The notes beneath the pieces were generated by a model that was not told the DNA's origin, searched no databases, and saw only the letters and a list, made by a program, of their open reading frames with translations. 64,000 nucleotides of DNA from Carya illinoinensis (taxonomy: Eukaryota; Streptophyta; Magnoliopsida; Fagales; Juglandaceae), in the NCBI RefSeq assembly GCF_018687715.1, contig NC_056765.1, positions 7,056,501 through 7,120,500 of the forward strand, in the 5' to 3' direction. Below are positions 36,201-49,000 of this stretch, in pieces. The translations under genes were made by a program, and so were the position numbers. Position 1 is the stretch's first letter. Each line of letters begins with the position of its first letter.

Positions 36201-37762
36201 GCCGTGAGATATAAAAATCAGCATGAAAATTTTCCTGATTAACACTTATGGTGAAAGAGAAGCTTAAACTATTTTCTTCAGTGATTTGTGTGTGGCCATT
36301 TGGATGTCATCTAACATTTGTTATGTCCACTTTTCGCGTATCTTCAAATTCAGGCTGGGCAGCTGCGTTGGATTGCTACAATAATCCATCAATAGATTTA
36401 TCTGGTGAGTGGATGAACTTTTACCATTTTCTTGTGCACTCTATCATGATGGAACCTAGGACAAATACGAGTTGCCAGAATTAGTTCGTCATTGTGCAGA
36501 GTTTAATGCAATATACCAAACAGTGTAGTTAATAGAACTGATTAACAATTTGAAATCATCAATTTTGCACAAACAATTTCTTAGTTCTGATTTCTTTTTC
36601 TTATTGGCTAACGAAAACCTAAAGTTTAAGAGTAAGATACAAAGTGTAATTGAGCAATGTGATATTGTAAGATGACACCATCTTAGCTCAATTAAATTTT
36701 AACCTTTTTTATTTTTCTGAATAGCCTCTGATCAAACAGCTAGGCTATGAATATGAGCGATGTTCCATCTAGTTCAGTTATGATATTTCGCCATTTGGCG
36801 ATCCATCAACTTCAGTTATGTTTGCTTAATTGTTAAATAGACATCTACCAAGTTTTTCGATTTAGTGTGTGGAATTGTTTATGAATTTTTACTTTTATTT
36901 ATATGTTCTACAGCATGGCATGTACTAATCAAACAACAAATTTAGTCCGCTATTGCATGTGAAAACAGATGAGATGCCATCAACCATTATCGCGTCCAAC
37001 ACTTTGTGGACTATATTTATGTTGTTATCTACTTAACATCAGCATATTAGAAAGGATGAAAGAGCCTGTATTTAGTTTTAGTATAGAATGATGTACTTTG
37101 GTAGAGTCCAGTTGATTCAGCGGAGTTTCAAACTAAATGATGCTTTGGTCTCTTACCAATTTCCTAACATTTTTGGATGGGAGCTGTGAAAGATAGGGTT
37201 TGGTGAGTGATTTATAAATTTCAGGTAAAAAGGACTGATAGATGAGAATGGAGAATGGGTAGCACCATTAAGGTGTCGTGCATTGATATGCTTCACATCA
37301 GCCATAGAAAACACTCTGTTTGACTGTCTACCACATCAACATAGTTACTTATAAAAAAAAAAACCACATCAACATAGTCACTGGTGTTACACTTTGGGTA
37401 TTTGAGTAGGATCTTCTTGGAAAATCTAGCATGGGATGATATGACTGAATTGCATGCTTACCTTGTTGTGAATATCCAAGTGGGTTTATTTACGTTTTCA
37501 GAGCTTTTTTTTTTTTTTTTTTTTTTTCAGAGAGACCAGTTATGTACTCAGGAAGTGCCCCATCAGCATGTTTTAGACTTCTCATCAGGTGAATATGAAA
37601 ATTCTCACTGCTCCTATTTAAGCTTCTTTCTCTCTCATATTTGCATTGCTTATCTTTCAGTTGATGGCTCCAGTTGATGCTGGCCCTTATGGATCACTTA
37701 TGGACTTCTTGGGTGAACTTCGCCGAGCACAGCGCAATGCAAATACCAATTTTAGCACTTAA
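33233..37762 (+). CDS. Small conserved plant protein of unknown function, frame break at last junction
   Basis: Exons 33233-33306, 33412-33443, 35378-35527, 36354-36404 and 37531-37588 join in phase (2, 1, 1, 1). They read MLENHTPTLSAADTAVRRNA, then RNRPLNRRKSA, EKNQVGALRNFPIIDNG, GLIALEGCCCSEASQLLDDR, WAAALDCYNNPSIDLS and ERPVMYSGSAPSA. A sixth exon (37661-37762) is open only in phase 0 and encodes LMAPVDAGPYGSLMDFLGEL and a basic tail before TAA. Exon 5 ends in phase 2, so the splice creates AGT TGA and stops after about 122 residues. I recall similar plant proteins in which these parts form one frame, which suggests a lost base in exon 5; that is inference. No enzyme domain is visible. Introns 2 and 4 carry LINE insertions. 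Confidence 0.62.
33947..34022 (-). mobile_element. Ultra-short LINE tail insertion (38 bp) with 19-bp target duplication
   Basis: GGAACTTGATGACATAGAA occurs at 33947-33965 and 34004-34022. The 38 bases between (33966-34003) begin ATTTTTTTGATAAGTAAACG and continue as GATTGTATTATTAATAATT. TTTTTTGATAAGTAA is the exact complement of a LINE 3' end of the TTACTTATCAAAAAA type. It lies in intron 2 of the unknown conserved gene, antisense to it. Confidence 0.85.
34336..35101 (-). mobile_element. 5'-truncated LINE fragment with 7-bp target duplication
   Basis: The minus strand encodes the end of a LINE ORF2: WNPSRNKKFLVRSFHKAIL (from 34842-35039) and then PGRVRDILRCWTGIRGN ... IMWCLCMERNEKCFEDMERS (34433-34708), the zf-RVT to C-terminal region. 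The 3' end is the T-run and ATAAGTAAAAG at 34344-34361. TCAATCT flanks it at 34336-34342 and 35095-35101. Frames are interrupted. It sits in intron 2 of the unknown conserved gene. Confidence 0.82.
37331..37378 (+). mobile_element. 18-bp LINE-tail insertion with 15-bp target duplication
   Basis: CCACATCAACATAGT occurs at 37331-37345 and 37364-37378. The 18 bases between are TACTTATAAAAAAAAAAA, essentially the last seven bases of a LINE (TACTTAT) plus a poly-A tail. This one is in sense orientation to its host intron (intron 4 of the unknown gene). Confidence 0.7.
37495..37534 (+). repeat. Poly-T tract with duplicated splice-acceptor motif
   Basis: TTTTCAGAG occurs at 37495-37503 and again across the used acceptor (37524-37532). 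A C and a run of more than 20 T lie between them. The exon-5 acceptor of the unknown gene therefore sits at the right copy. A poly-T insertion with a 9-bp duplication is one reading; slippage is another. Confidence 0.5.
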
Positions 37763-39600
37763 CACAACATCTACACATGACTCGTATGTTCCTGGATGTT
37801 TACTTTTGGAACTTAATTTCAGTCGGAAAAAACAGTACTACCCTCTTGTTTGTGATCTTCAAACTAAAATGTGTATGAAAATGAAAGTGAAGTTAGAGCG
37901 TCAATTTGCCCTATTTCCTTGGCCCAATCGGCTATCTTCATTATTCTTTTACCCTGTTTTTTTTGTTCCTTTTTGTCAAATAGACTTGTGACTTCTGGGG
38001 AGGTGCGGGGAAGTTAATGGCGTGAATCAGCCGGATCAACGGTCAATCATCTATCTCAATTTTCAACTCAAATACCCTACATTAGTCTAGTTGTCAATGA
38101 TTAATGGCCAAGGTATTGGTTTAAAAAAAAAAAAAAACTTTGAATTCGAAGGCCCTTTTTTGGACGAAATGAATGGTTGCTTGTCTTGCTATAAAAAATA
38201 TTGTAGTTTGAAACTTTGAAATCACAATACCAATCTGTCTGTCTGGCTGGGGCCGGGGCTGGACCTACATTTGTCAAACCAAAGGGTAGCCTGAACTTTG
38301 ATCTTGCAGAGAAAAACTTACGCAGCTCTGTCATGGGAGCTACCCCAAATTGGGTACCCCAGCCAATCGCTTGCTTGAAGTGGTTAATTTAAACACATTT
38401 TAGAACTGGAAGAGACAACAATATCCATAATTTTCTCTTTTTTGCAGTTGTAATCCATAGATGCAGATCATTATGATTTGTTGACTAACTAAGGGACTAT
38501 ATCCAGCGGTGATCCCAAAAGCTATATGGTCATTCACCGGCCTCTTGACCAAAAAAAGAAAAAGCAAACCCACTACTCTCCTCTCTTTTTCTCCCTTTCT
38601 AATCAAATCCACACACTCCATTCCCTTTTGCGTCTACATGTGTGGCCAACTCCTCCCTCCCTTCTTTTCTTTACTTCCCTCTACCATGACAAGGAGACTA
38701 TAGTTCTGATTTTTTATTTTTTTAATTTTTTCTCCCTTTGGGTCAGAAGACTGAAAGAGGACCGTTTTATTTAGCCACTCGATTGCTAGTTTTCAAAAAA
38801 TGTCTCTATAATTACTGTCATACGACTAATGCAAGAGGTTCATGCACTATTGTTAATGCAAGCCACCAATTATCAAACATCATGAATGATATACATATAT
38901 TTTTTTTCAAATTTTTTAGAATTTTGCTATATATAAGGCCATATGTTAATAACTACTTATAGTGGGATTTATTATAATTTTAAAAATTTTAAAATACAAT
39001 TCTTTTTAGCATAACTGATGTGGAAAACTTCTATATCAGTAGTGTTTTAGAAAAAGGCTTATAAATAGATTTTTTTTTTTTTATAAAAATAACTTCAAAA
39101 AATAACATTATTTTATATAAATAGTCTCAATTTAAAATATGGTTGTGGAAAGAGTTTTAGAAAATGTTGCACGTATATCATTATTCTATTAAACATATGG
39201 CAACAATTGATTCCAACACGTGGATTTTAAGCATCATCAATCTAGAAAAATGCTACAAAACACAATTCTTATACCATTGCAACGCAACGATCTATATAGT
39301 ACCATCATATATTAAAGGAAAATACTATTTAATCCCTTTATGGTTACTGTTTAAAGTTATCGTTTGAATATTTTAATTTTTTTTTAACTTAACAATTAAA
39401 TAAGTAATTATTAATGAAATTATATATTTTTATAATTTTTTAATAATTAAAAAAAATATTTACTCTTAACGGTGCGCGGTTAGCATTACCCTAGATTTAA
39501 AAAACATCAAAGACGGGTTAAAATATGTTATTTTATCATTAAATAATAATATAAAGTATTAAAAATTGTCTATATTATTATTTTTTTCTCCCTGTCGGTT
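37763..39600. other. Intergenic; one unassigned open stretch
   Basis: Mostly AT-rich. A plus-strand open stretch at about 38,262-38,393 reads GPTFVKPKGSLNFDLAEKNL and continues to VPQPIACLKWL before TAA. It looks protein-like but has no start or splice context, and I do not recognise it. No other gene is supported. Confidence 0.35.
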
Positions 39601-39741
39601 CAAAGCGATTAGCAGCAGCAGCAGCCAGCAGCAGCTCCAATTCCCCCCAACTTTCCCAATGCGATTTACGCTTTAATGGCCCGCAATGTGATTCGCGTTC
39701 TCTAAAGTCGTGCAAAACACGGTGGCTCCGGCTCGATTCTC

Positions 39742-39749
39742 TATAAAAA
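39742..39749 (+). promoter_or_regulatory. TATA box of the SKS-type gene
   Basis: TATAAAAA in the context TCTCTATAAAAATGGC lies 286 bases before the start codon at 40028. Transcription would start near 39,775, giving a 5' UTR that includes the C tract and CT repeat. Assignment is by motif and position. Confidence 0.5.
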
Positions 39750-39879
39750 TGGCAGCAAATGGGACCCACAACACAACACAACAGGCACCTCTGACGGCCA
39801 TAGCTGTTTCTCGAATCTCTGCCAAAATATGCCACTACCGTTGTTTCCACTCTACTCGCTACCTCGCTCACCCATCCCG

Positions 39880-39903
39880 CCCCCCCCCCCCCCCCCCCCC
39901 CAC

Positions 39904-39934
<31 letters not shown>
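39880..39934 (+). repeat. C22 tract followed by (CT)n in the 5' UTR
   Basis: Twenty-two C (39880-39901) are followed by ACAA and about 14 CT units to 39934. It lies in the presumed 5' UTR of the SKS-type gene. CT-rich leaders are common in plant genes and can affect expression; no specific effect is claimed. Confidence 0.85.
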
Positions 39935-39938
<4 letters not shown>

Positions 39939-40027
39939 CTTCTCAGTGAAGACAAGTAAGATACGGATACCCATTACCCAGAAAGGAAATAAAAAAAAGA
40001 AAACTTTGGTATAGGAATCTGGATCCA

Positions 40028-43000
40028 ATGCCACCTTCATCCTTCTTTGTTGTCCTTCTCTCCTGCTTCCCAATTGCCGCTTTGGCAGGTGATCCTTTTG
40101 TGTTCTTCGATTGGACTGTCTCCTACATCACTGCTTCCCCACTTGGAGTTAAACAACGGGTTATTTCTTCACTTCATTCTCTGCAGTTCTCTTTACTTGT
40201 TGATTTTGTTCCTCTACTCTCAAGTTTTTGTCACTCTCGTTCTTAGGAAGTAAATGCACACTGTTTAGAAATAGCTCATGTTAAATTTTGGGTATTGTTC
40301 ATTTTATTAGTTTCTTGGAAATTAGTTGCTTACTAGAGAATGATTCTAATAAGCTGTAGAGTGAAAAGCTAAAGAAATTTAACTCGGAACAAGTTCCTAA
40401 TGCAAATCTTGTAATGCCTACGGCATTGATGAAGTATTCAAAGAAATTTACACCGCCAATTTCAATTAAGACAATACTTGTTTATCCAAACTTTTCAACT
40501 CTACCCCCGTGGTCGACCCAAAGTAGCCAGCCTTGTAGGAGGGTTTGGGTCAGAATTCAGTTCGCGAAGTAGAAGAAGCTATACCCCTTCCTCCTTCCCG
40601 AGATGTTAATAAAAAATAAAACTCACCTTGCAGCGTCACAATCTTTTTTGTTTTCACCCAATGAGACTATTGTACCATTATGGAAGAAAATTCGGGCAAA
40701 ATATGTACTTCCTCGGGAATGAAAAAGAATGGATCTATTTTCCTTTGGTATTCTTTTTAAAGATGAAAGCAAAGAGAAAAACGAAGAGATAAAAATTAAA
40801 GGAAAAGCTGAGGGCAGATGTAGTAATCTAGCATTGACTTGGCTCGTTTGGGAAGTAAGATGAGATGAGAATTCTATTAATAGTAGTGAAATGGTTCGTA
40901 AATAGTAGTGAAATGATTTGAGTTAAGATATTTTATTGGATTTTGGAAAATGAAAGAGAAAAAGTTGAGTAAAAATATTAGTTAAAATACTGTTAAAATA
41001 TAATTTTTATTTTGAAATTTGAAAAAGTAGTATTATTTTTTGTGATTTGTTTGGAAGTTTGAGAAAGTTGTAATGATTAGATAATGATTAAATGAAAAAT
41101 TTGAAAATTTGAAAATAAAAAGTGTTTGTGTGAGTGATGGTTTGGGAAGGAAATTATGAGAAGAGACAAGATGGTTTGTGTTCCCAAAAAAACCTATAAA
41201 GCAGAAGGAAAATTAAGTATGCTAGCATGTGCGAAGAGCGCTTCCCTTCACTGGGATTCAGAGAAAAATATTTGTTTTATTTTTTGAGGTTTTATTAGGA
41301 TGAGTGGTGCCTGAAGATCTCTACTGTTAATCTATTGGAGCGATGACAGCATAGGAGCTCTCTTGTATCTCACAGAAGTGCCGTTAAATAAACTCAGGAA
41401 TTTGTCACTGTTTACTAAACTCATTTATGACGTATGGTTTGTACTTAGGTCTTCTTATTATGGCACCTGAGTTCTTTTTCTGTCTTTCTTTTTATATTTT
41501 AATGATTTAACTAAAGCCTGAATTTTGTATAGACAATCTTATTTGCCAATTGCTCTACATGCGAGAATTTCTTTCCTTCTTTCTTAAAAAGGCGGCAGGG
41601 CAACTGCCCATCTGCCCATCCACCCCATCGGACTTTCCCATCCCTGTTGGCAATTATGTTTGGCAGTGACCTCACTTTTCTTACTGGGGGAAAATGTTGA
41701 TTTGTGCCCAAAGTGCTTTCAGGCTTAATTTTGGGTTGTGGAATGTGATGCATTTCTTCTTGTGCCCACGCAAGTGACTCTTGGTTATTAGTTATCATAA
41801 TATTGATATTGGTTGTTGCTTCATCATCAGCTAACTAGACTATTAACAAGTAACACTGTCTTTAGAAATCTATGAACCACATGTTTCCAGCAGTTGCCAT
41901 ACAATATAGATTAAATAAATCCATACCGGCAACCAAAAGTTTCAAACTAGTTTCGCCTCAAAACAGTCATAATCCATCTTACCAAATTTATGGGTTCAGA
42001 TACTAAATCGAATTATTGAATGTGGTAATTGAGACCCTATCACTCAGTAATCTAATCGTGAAGCATGTAGTGGCCATATGGGTGTGCTTTTCAATTTATC
42101 TGAATCCTTTAACATTCTTGTATTAGATGTGCAAAGTCCTACAATAGTTTGCTGATTCAAAAATCAGGCATTTGTGCTTGTATAATATAATAAATAAATT
42201 ACTTGCTTTGTCACAATATAATCTTGGGAATCTGCTTCTCACATCTGGAGATCGATGCCACTATGAAGACACCTTTGTTTAATGCATTTTTTGCACTCTT
42301 CTTCTGCCAGGTGACGTCCACCACATTTGTATGTTACTCTTAGAACTTTATTCTTGTTCTACCCATCAACACTTGATTCCCTATTAATTTTTACTCTTAA
42401 TATTTGTGCTTCTTCAAATATGCTGTTAATGTGTCATTTATTTCTTTAACCATCTACCATTCCTTTTTCACTTGATGCATGAGTTATGAGTAATTGACCT
42501 AAACTTGGGTACAAAGATGAGGCTTACCTGCTGACTGCTTAAGCACGGTCAACCTATTCTATAACTTTTCCATTATTTCTTTCTCATACTGATCCTAGGT
42601 TTTGGAGTGGAGGCTTTATTTATCTGTGTTCCTGTGATATCGTGCATCCATTTACTACAGTGTCCATCTTTATGTTGTGGTTTATATACTTTGTTGTGCT
42701 TAATATCTTGGCTACTCCCCCCTTGCCAATTAATTTTGATCCAATTATTCCAGGTGATTGGGATTAACGGGCAATTTCCAGGACCAATTCTCAATGTCAC
42801 TACAAATTGGAATGTTGTTGTCAATGTCAAGAATAATCTTGATGAGCCGTTGTTACTGACATGGTATATCTACTTCTACTGTAAAAAATAAGCGAAATGC
42901 ATGTATCTACTTTATTAATCTTAATATTGCTTAGTGTAATGCAGGGATGGCATACAACATAGGAAGAACTCTTGGCAAGATGGTGTTTCAGGGACTAATT

Positions 43001-46000
43001 GTCCAATTCCTGCTGGTTGGAATTGGACATATCAGTTTCAGGTTAAAGATCAAATAGGGAGTTTCTTTTACTTCCCTTCCCTAAGCTTTCAGAGAGCTGC
43101 TGGTGGATATGGGGGAGTCATCATCAACAACAGAGAAGTGATTCCACTGCCCTTCGGGACGCCAGATGGAGATATTACAATCTTCATTAGCGACTGGTAT
43201 ACTAAGAGTCATAAGGTCGGTGTATATCTTGTTAGGGTTATTTTTGTTGGTTTCCTTGGTATTGACCGATGCTTATGGGGAAACAGGAACTAAGGAAGGA
43301 TGTTGAAAAAGGTACTGACCTTGGAGTTCCTGATGGTATCCTCATTAATGGACTCGGTCCCTATCGCTTTGATGAGGCAGTTGTTCCAGATGGCATTGCT
43401 TACCAGACAATAAACGTTGAACCAGGTAACTTTCTACAATGTATGTGCCAATCATGTAGCATTAACCTTCTCAACTAATCTAATTGTTTGTCATGGATAA
43501 GGATTCTTTAGATTTTCTGGCGTAACCTATGGGGTGGATTTCTCTAAATCTCAACCTTTTCAATACAATAGTAGAAGTTTTGCCATAGAAGACACGTACT
43601 GAACTTTTTAGCAAGAACATTTTCCGGCCAGGCCTTACTATCACTTTGAAATTCAAATATCTATCATTTTAGTATTTGCCTTATTTTGTTCATTGACTTG
43701 AATTTGAAAGTGAGAAAATGTTAATGCGGTAAAATCTCTACCACTGAATTTAACTAATCACAGTAAGCCCATAAACCCCTACCAACTTACAATAGATCAA
43801 TACCGTCCATTCGTCAAGTTTTGATCACTTAAGCCTTCATCAGCAGTTCAAATATCATCATGAACTAATCACATTTCTTGATTTACCTTAGTGCAAACAT
43901 AGAATTGTTAGCTTACTAATCTTGTACTAATTATTTGGTAAGCTGCAATGATCTGAGAGTCACTAAAATAGAGCACCTATAATTAGGACGCCCTCCAATC
44001 ACAAACTGCTACATGAGAATTCTGCTATTTTTTGTAAAGGCCATACTAAACGGTTATTTTTCAAATTTTGTTTATTTTTTTTTAAAAAGACATATATAAC
44101 CACCCTTAGGGTGGACCAGAGGTGGTGATCACCATGCGACCACAACCACTAGTGCAGCCAAAGATCCATCTCGGAGCAGGGTGGTTGGAGACCCACCTTG
44201 CCTGGGGGGACCTGGCCAGGGGTGGCTATCCAGCCCTCTATTTATTTATTTTTTTTAAATTTACATTTTTGCAGATTTTTTTTTTTTTTGAAAGTAACCT
44301 CGTATATTCATCACAACTAAGAATCACCAGTACAATATGACTCCTTACAAACTTGTAAAGAAATAAAGTCTGGACACTCATCAATCCAAATCTGGTCCTG
44401 CTCAACTAATAAAGCTTTTTTTGCTAACAAATGTGCTACTTCATTTCCTTCTCTTCTTGTAAACTGAATCTTCCATGATCTTCTTTCTCTTAACACAGCT
44501 TTGACATCCTCTACTATATGCCCACCAGAAGATAGATCCTCATCCACACTGTTAACAGCATATATCACCACTTGAGCATCTCCTTCAAGGATGACTCTAT
44601 TGAAACCCAACTCATGGCTCAGTTCAACAGCCTGCCATAATGCCATAGTTTCAGCTAAGCTTGAATCCAAAACTGGTGGCTTTTTAAAGCAAGCACAAGC
44701 TAGAACTTCTCCAACCTCATCCCTCAAGACAATTCCTAGTCCCAGATTTCTTGTATTTGTAGAGGCATCCCAGTTTGCTTTAATGAACCCCTGTATAGGC
44801 TTTATCCATCTTTGACTGCCACTTCCCATATTAGCTGCACTTGTTATCTTTACTTCATGTGTTCGAGCTTCTTGAAAGTCCTCAATAACTGCTCTAGCTG
44901 TGCAAACTACAGAATCAGGATCTTTGAACTTCTTTTCAAATATAAAAGAATTTCTTCTAAGCCACAGAAGCCTCATCAATACAGCCACTAATTCTAGCTC
45001 TTTTTCAGACAGTTTATCCATCAACTTCTCCCATAGAATCAGAAAGTTGTCTTCTGCACTGGACCACTTCTGCACTACTCGAATTGAACCTGTCCACACA
45101 TCCCTGGCAGCAGGACATTGCCACATAGCATGCATGGCAGTTTCCTCCTCAGTGCCACATATTGGACATAAAGCATCCTCTGTCACCTTCCTCTTGAGCA
45201 AATTCACCTTTGTTGCAAGCACCTCATTGCCCAATTTCCAGAGAAAAGCTTTGTAAACTCCTGGCACTTGTAGACTCCAGATGTTCTGCCATCTCAAATC
45301 TTTTTTAAGCTCCCTAGAGGTTTCCCCCTTTAAAGCTCTTTTTCTTTCTTGTTCCACAAAGTAAGCACTTCTAACAGAGAAGAGACCTCTATTAGAAGGG
45401 CCCCAAATTAGCTTATCACTCGAGCCAAGTTTACTTAAAGGGATGCTTATGATCTGATCAGCTTCCTCTTTAACAAACACCTTCCTCACTAACTCCTCAT
45501 TCCATTCTTTCCCATCCTGCTTCAGCAACTCACACACCTTTGCCTTGCTATCCAGAAGACTGACTGGAGATTGAACCTTAAAGGAAGATGGGGAGTTAAG
45601 CCACTTAAAGCCCCACACACCAATATCCTTGCCATTCCCTACCCTCCATCTCAGTCCCTCCTTCAATAAATTCAGTGAGCCCCATATACTCCTCCAGATT
45701 AAAGAAGGATTTGATCCCAACTTGGCTTCCAGCAGGTGCTTAGACTTTAGGTACTTCTCTCTGAAAATAGAAGAAACAAGAGAGTTTGGCTTTTGTAAAA
45801 ACCTCCAAGCTTGCTTTGCTAGTAAAGCTGAGTTGAAACTGTCCAAATCTCTGAATCCCATCCCTCCCTTCAGCTTCTGTGTTCCCATTCTATCCCAACT
45901 TTGCCACTGAATTTTCTTCTCACCCTTAACACTTCCCCACCAGAATCTTGACAGCATACCATTGATTTCTGAACATAAGTTCTTAGGTAGCTTGAATACA

Positions 46001-49000
46001 CTCATGGTATACGTGGGTACTGCTTGCAAAACTGCTTTAATCATTATTTCTCTTCCTGCTTGGGACAAGAACCTGTTCTGCCAGCTACTGATTTTTTTCC
46101 ATATTCTGTCTTTTATAACTGAGAAGGTATTATATCTTGATCTCCCCACTAGAGATGGGAGGCCAAGGTATTTCTCATAGCTGCCACAAGCCACTGATCC
46201 ACCCTCCCTCAAAATACAGTCTCTATCCATAGCCTTCGTGTTAGAACTAAAGAAAATAGAAGTTTTCTCTTTATTCAAAAACTGCCCTGAGGCCCTCTCA
46301 TAGACTTTTAGCAAGTCCATAAGCTTCTTCCATTCCTCACACTTGGCCCTTCCAAAAAGGACACAATCATCTGCAAAGAGCAGGTGATTGATCCTAGTCC
46401 CCCCTCTTGCCATTGTCACCCCTTTTGTCAAACCCCTTGCATCAGAAAAATTAAGCAAGGAGCTTAACCCTTCTGCACAGACAATAAACAGGTAAGGGGA
46501 TATAAGATCCCCTTGCCTTAAACCTCTTGCTGGACAAAATCTCCTCCCAGGTCTACCATTTAAAAGTACTGAATAAGAGACAGAAGAAACACAACACATG
46601 ATTAACCTGATCCATTTTTCACAAAAGCCCAGCTGTTTCATGATTGCCTTGAGGAAATTCCATTCAATACGATCATATGCCTTGGACATATCCAACTTAA
46701 CAGCCATTGACCCCACCTCTCCCTTATGTCTAGTCTTCATAGCATGGAGGGCTTCATAGGCAATCATTATGTTGTCAGAAATCAGTCTACCTGGGATGAA
46801 TGCACTTTGATTGGGAGAAATAATCACTTCCAATACCTTCTTGAATCTGTTAGCAATAGCTTTTGAAACTATCTTGTACACTACATTACACAGGCTAATA
46901 GGCCTGTATTCACTCACTTTTGAAGGGTTTTTAACTTTAGGGATAAGAGCTATGTGAGTGTAATTCATCCATTCTTCCATTTCCCCACTATTCAAAACAG
47001 CTAGTACTGCTTCACTAACATTATCCCCCACTACCATCCAATGATTTTGGTAGAAGCTAGCTCCTAGTCCATCTGGTCCAGGGGATTTTAAAGGCCCCAT
47101 ATGTTTAATAGCTTCTTCTATTTCTGGTCTTGTAAATTTTTTTGATAGCATTTCATTCATTTCTTCAGTTACTCTTGGCTCTACTGCCTTTAAACACTCA
47201 GTAAGCTCCTCCTGAGTTGGGTTGGTCGACTGAAACAATTCCTTGAAATATCCATTGAAAGCCCCTTCAATCTCCTCCATATTAGTCACTTTGTTCCCTT
47301 GCTCATTAATAATCTGATTAATCATGTTTTTCCTCTTCCTCTGACTAGCACAAGCATGGAAAAATTTGGTGTTCCTATCCCCATGCTTATACCAGTTTCT
47401 TTTAGATCTCTGCCTCCACTTCAAATCCTCTTGCTCAAGCAAGCATTCCAATTCTTTCTGAAGGCTTCGAATCTCCTTTACATTGTGGCTCCCTTCCTCT
47501 CTCTGTAAGAGCTTTAGAAGCTCAGTTTTTTCATGGATTTCTGGGGCCTTATTTCTCCTTAGACCTCTACTCCATTTCTTCAGAAAACCAGTACATCTAT
47601 TGATCAAGCCTTGTAGTTTCCCAACTGGTCCTCCTCCACTTCTTATTTGTTGCCACCCTTCCTTAATAATCTTCTCACAATCTGTTTCAGTAGCCCACCA
47701 AGCCTCATATTTGAAATTTCTGTAAACCTGAAAAAAAGAGGATTGATAAAAAGTTAGCAGGAGAGGCCTATGGTCAGACCTCCTAGCCACTAGAACTTCC
47801 ACCTTAATCTCTTTTTGAGCTTCAATCCAAGCCTGATTGGCCACCACCCTATCCAACCTTTCCTTTATAAAAGTCTCATCATCATGTCTATTGCTCCAAG
47901 TATACTTGTCCCCTTCCCATCTTAGATCAAATAATCCTCCCTCCTCCAAAGCATTTCTGAAGTTGTTCATTAAATAGTCTCCTCTAGGCCTGCCACCCAC
48001 CTTCTCATCATGTGTAAGGATCTCATTAAAGTCTCCCATAACACACCACCCTTTGTTGCTGTCAGGTTTAATGGATGACAGTAGTTGCCAAGCCTCTTGC
48101 CTCTTACTAGCCTCAGGATGGCCATAGAAGCCTGTTAGAAGCCGTAAGTGTCGCCCCTGATTATCACAAATCCATGCACTAATATGCCTCTGAGTGAAGT
48201 TCAAAATCTTCACCATACCTTCATTTCTCCAAAACAAAGCCAGACCACCCCCTCTCCTATTCAATTCCACCCCAAAACACCCTTCCATTCTCATCCTTTT
48301 TCTGATTCCTTCCAACCTGCTTGTCTGTATCTTAGTTTCCATTACAAAGACCACACTTGGCAGCTCCTCTACTAAGGAGCAGAGGTCTTGAACTGTCCGA
48401 GGGTTGTCAAGCCCTCGGCAGTTCCAACTTAGTAGTTTCATAATACTTGGCTGGGCTGCTTAACAGCCACCGCCAATTCTACCTGTGCAACAGGTTCCTT
48501 CACTTCTAATTGTCTCCTTTGTTTCTTTACATTCTTCACTTCTTTTATCCCAACCTGCCCTCCTTCCACTGGCCTTTTTAGAGGCCCTGATGGTAATGGC
48601 AAACTACTCTTGTTTCCCATAAATCGAGCCCTTCTTTTCCATGTTTTCCTTCCCTTGACCAAATCCTTAAGTACCTCTCCCTCCCCTTCAACTTCTAACT
48701 CTTCATCAGGAACACTAATCTCCTCCCCCTCCACCCCTTCTTCCTCATCTACCCGTACATCAACTTCTTTTAAGCCAAACTCCATCCCTCCCCTTACTAT
48801 AAGTTCTTCATCCCCTCCACTCACTTTTTTTTCACTCCCCACTGTCTCTTGACTCTCCTCTTGCTCCCTTGTTTCTATATCTCTCAGAAGTGCCTTTCCT
48901 CCTTCATGACTAGATTCTACTTCTTCTCCTCCATCTCTTCTCCAAGAACCTTCTCTTCTAACTTCTCCCTTTGCTTCTGGACCTCTCCATTTTTTCCCAA

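Noticed and set aside
39578..39871. Minus-strand open frame over the SKS promoter and 5' UTR
   Set aside because: It is antisense to a clear TATA box and leader and has no recognisable domain.
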